A DNA stretch of 64,000 nt from Affinundibacterium baiyunense. GTDB lineage: Bacteria > Pseudomonadota > Gammaproteobacteria > Burkholderiales > Burkholderiaceae_D. Positions 62,910 to 64,000 of this stretch are shown here, in pieces. Numbering within the stretch: the first letter of the stretch is position 1; each line of letters opens with the position of its first letter. The translations under genes and the position numbers were made by a program. The stretch covers positions 1-64,000 of the forward strand of contig NZ_JAGSPM010000010.1 in the NCBI RefSeq assembly GCF_018139645.1. The letters are read 5' to 3'. The notes beneath the pieces are model-generated. The model saw only the letters and a program-made list of their open reading frames with translations. It made no database searches and was not told the origin of the DNA.

Positions 62910-64000
62910 TTAAGGAACGAATTGCAGCGTCCTTAGCACCGTCAACGCATCATCATAAGCATATTGCGCAATATGCTGTTCAACTCGCGCGACCATGTTG
63001 GGGTCTAAGATCTGACAGAAATAGGCACGATTTTCTTCAAAATATTGTGGACAATCGCCACTAAATTCACTCAACAACTGCGCTAAGTGCGCTAGCCTTT
63101 GACGAACTTGTCTATCGTCGATTTCTGTGGTCACAGAATCGAGATTGACACTTCTCGAACTAGGTAAATTAGAGGGAAGCTGTTGTCTTAACTCTGTGAG
63201 CAGGAGTTGAAGAGAAGTCGCTAGTTGCTCGCACAAAGTCTGATAACGAGTTCTTGCAGTCGGATCTTGCTTTGCTAACTGTAGCGTGATTTCCAACTGT
63301 AGTGCATCTGCTTGCACTTGCTTCGCCCCGATACTGCCAGCGAGTCCTTTGAGCGTATGAACCAACAATAAAGCATGTTCATCATTATTGCTTTGTAAGG
63401 CTCGCTGCAATTGCTCTGTGGTGGCAGCTTGACCTTCTAAAAAGCGACGCAGTACTTTCAAATAAAGATCGTGCTTACCCATCATCAAACTGAGTCCTAA
63501 CGCACTATCGACTTGTGTCAAACGATTGAAATCAACTTGATCAATATTATCTGGCAGCGGTGCATAGGCCTCACGCTCTTCTTGAATAGCGAGTGCGGTT
63601 GATGCATTCTGATTGGATAAAAAATCAGTCGACGTTGGACAAATTTTATGCGCAAGCCAGCGCGCCAAGCTCGAAAATAAAGCATCTGGTTGCACAGGCT
63701 TAGCAAGAAAATCTTGCATGCCTTCATCCAAGCACCGCTGCCTTACATCTGCCATCGCATGCGCTGTCATTGCAATAATTGGTGATGGATAGAATTGCTG
63801 CTGACTACGAATATGCTGAGTCGCTTGATGCCCATCCATCCCCGGCATTTCCAAATCCATCAAAATTAAATCGTAATAATTGGGTCCAACTTGTTCTAAC
63901 CGCGCAAGCGCTTCATGACCGCTGGATGCCACTTCTACTTTAATTCCTACCGTTTCGAGCAGTTCAACAGCAATTTGCTGGTTGATTTCATTATCTTCCA
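62910..64000 (-). CDS. Hybrid sensor histidine kinase, C-terminal part (receiver + HPt)
   Basis: The 3' end of a larger gene that continues past base 64000. The frame is open through the edge and reads EDNEINQQIAVELLETVGI, the start of a receiver domain, with phosphorylation site in LILMDLEMPGMDG and the conserved lysine in DFLAKPVQPD. After a linker follows an HPt domain (LTQVDSALGLSLMMG, then phospho-histidine in VHTLKGLAGSIG). The kinase core must lie upstream outside the window. A GTG at 63932 is not the real start. The stop TAA is formed by the target duplication next to the MITE-like element. Confidence 0.9.
   Translation of the reverse strand, partial: EDNEINQQIAVELLETVGIKVEVASSGHEALARLEQVGPNYYDLILMDLEMPGMDGHQATQHIRSQQQFYPSPIIAMTAHAMADVRQRCLDEGMQDFLAKPVQPDALFSSLARWLAHKICPTSTDFLSNQNASTALAIQEEREAYAPLPDNIDQVDFNRLTQVDSALGLSLMMGKHDLYLKVLRRFLEGQAATTEQLQRALQSNNDEHALLLVHTLKGLAGSIGAKQVQADALQLEITLQLAKQDPTARTRYQTLCEQLATSLQLLLTELRQQLPSNLPSSRSVNLDSVTTEIDDRQVRQRLAHLAQLLSEFSGDCPQYFEENRAYFCQILDPNMVARVEQHIAQYAYDDALTVLRTLQFVP

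Overview
The window reads as chromosome of a heterotrophic betaproteobacterium of the order Burkholderiales. Protein resemblances (LiuR-type leucine regulon, AceK beside isovaleryl-CoA dehydrogenase, bioA-F-D-B order, many SphI-like palindromic intergenic repeats) and moderate G+C point to Oxalobacteraceae, perhaps Undibacterium or a close relative. This is inference from gene content, not a database match.

Bases 1-25015 are almost entirely minus strand apart from the end of a DUF4214 protein at the left edge. The core is a leucine/isovalerate degradation locus: LiuR regulator, isovaleryl-CoA dehydrogenase, methylcrotonyl-CoA carboxylase (both subunits), methylglutaconyl-CoA hydratase, HMG-CoA lyase and an acetoacetyl-CoA thiolase. 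Other genes sit inside it: aceK (isocitrate dehydrogenase kinase/phosphatase), a second acyl-CoA dehydrogenase, an SDR enzyme, a DsbA-fold isomerase, a rhodanese, ghrA, and a complete bioA-bioF-bioD-bioB set placed between the two carboxylase subunit genes. The carboxylase needs biotin, and the acetyl-CoA made from leucine needs the glyoxylate shunt that AceK switches on, so the layout makes metabolic sense. The gaps hold several palindromic repeat families, and two copies of a roughly 100-bp foldback element show compensatory base changes.

Bases 25151-36723 are mixed: an MBL-fold hydrolase with a LiuR-like site in front, an EamA exporter, a ceramidase-like membrane protein, an XRE regulator, a secreted endonuclease/phosphatase-family protein, an FKBP lipoprotein, PBP1C and a LysR regulator.

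Bases 37304-45689 are a plus-strand uptake module: TonB-dependent receptor, intrinsic terminator, alpha/beta hydrolase, and a complete LivK-G-F-H-M-type ABC importer. Together they could bring a bulky compound across both membranes and hydrolyse it in the cytoplasm. The substrate is unknown; this is the best candidate for an undescribed system in the window.

Bases 45766-64000 hold a Tat-exported PhoD phosphatase, a chemotaxis receptor, a 1364-residue SNF2 helicase, a LysR/SbtA bicarbonate transporter pair, a LytS/LytR-type two-component system, a b561 cytochrome, two exported alpha/beta hydrolases, a PLP aminotransferase, and the 3' end of a hybrid histidine kinase. A 104-bp MITE-like element with a target duplication abuts the stop codon of that kinase gene. 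I saw no tRNA, rRNA, CRISPR array, prophage or intact insertion sequence.
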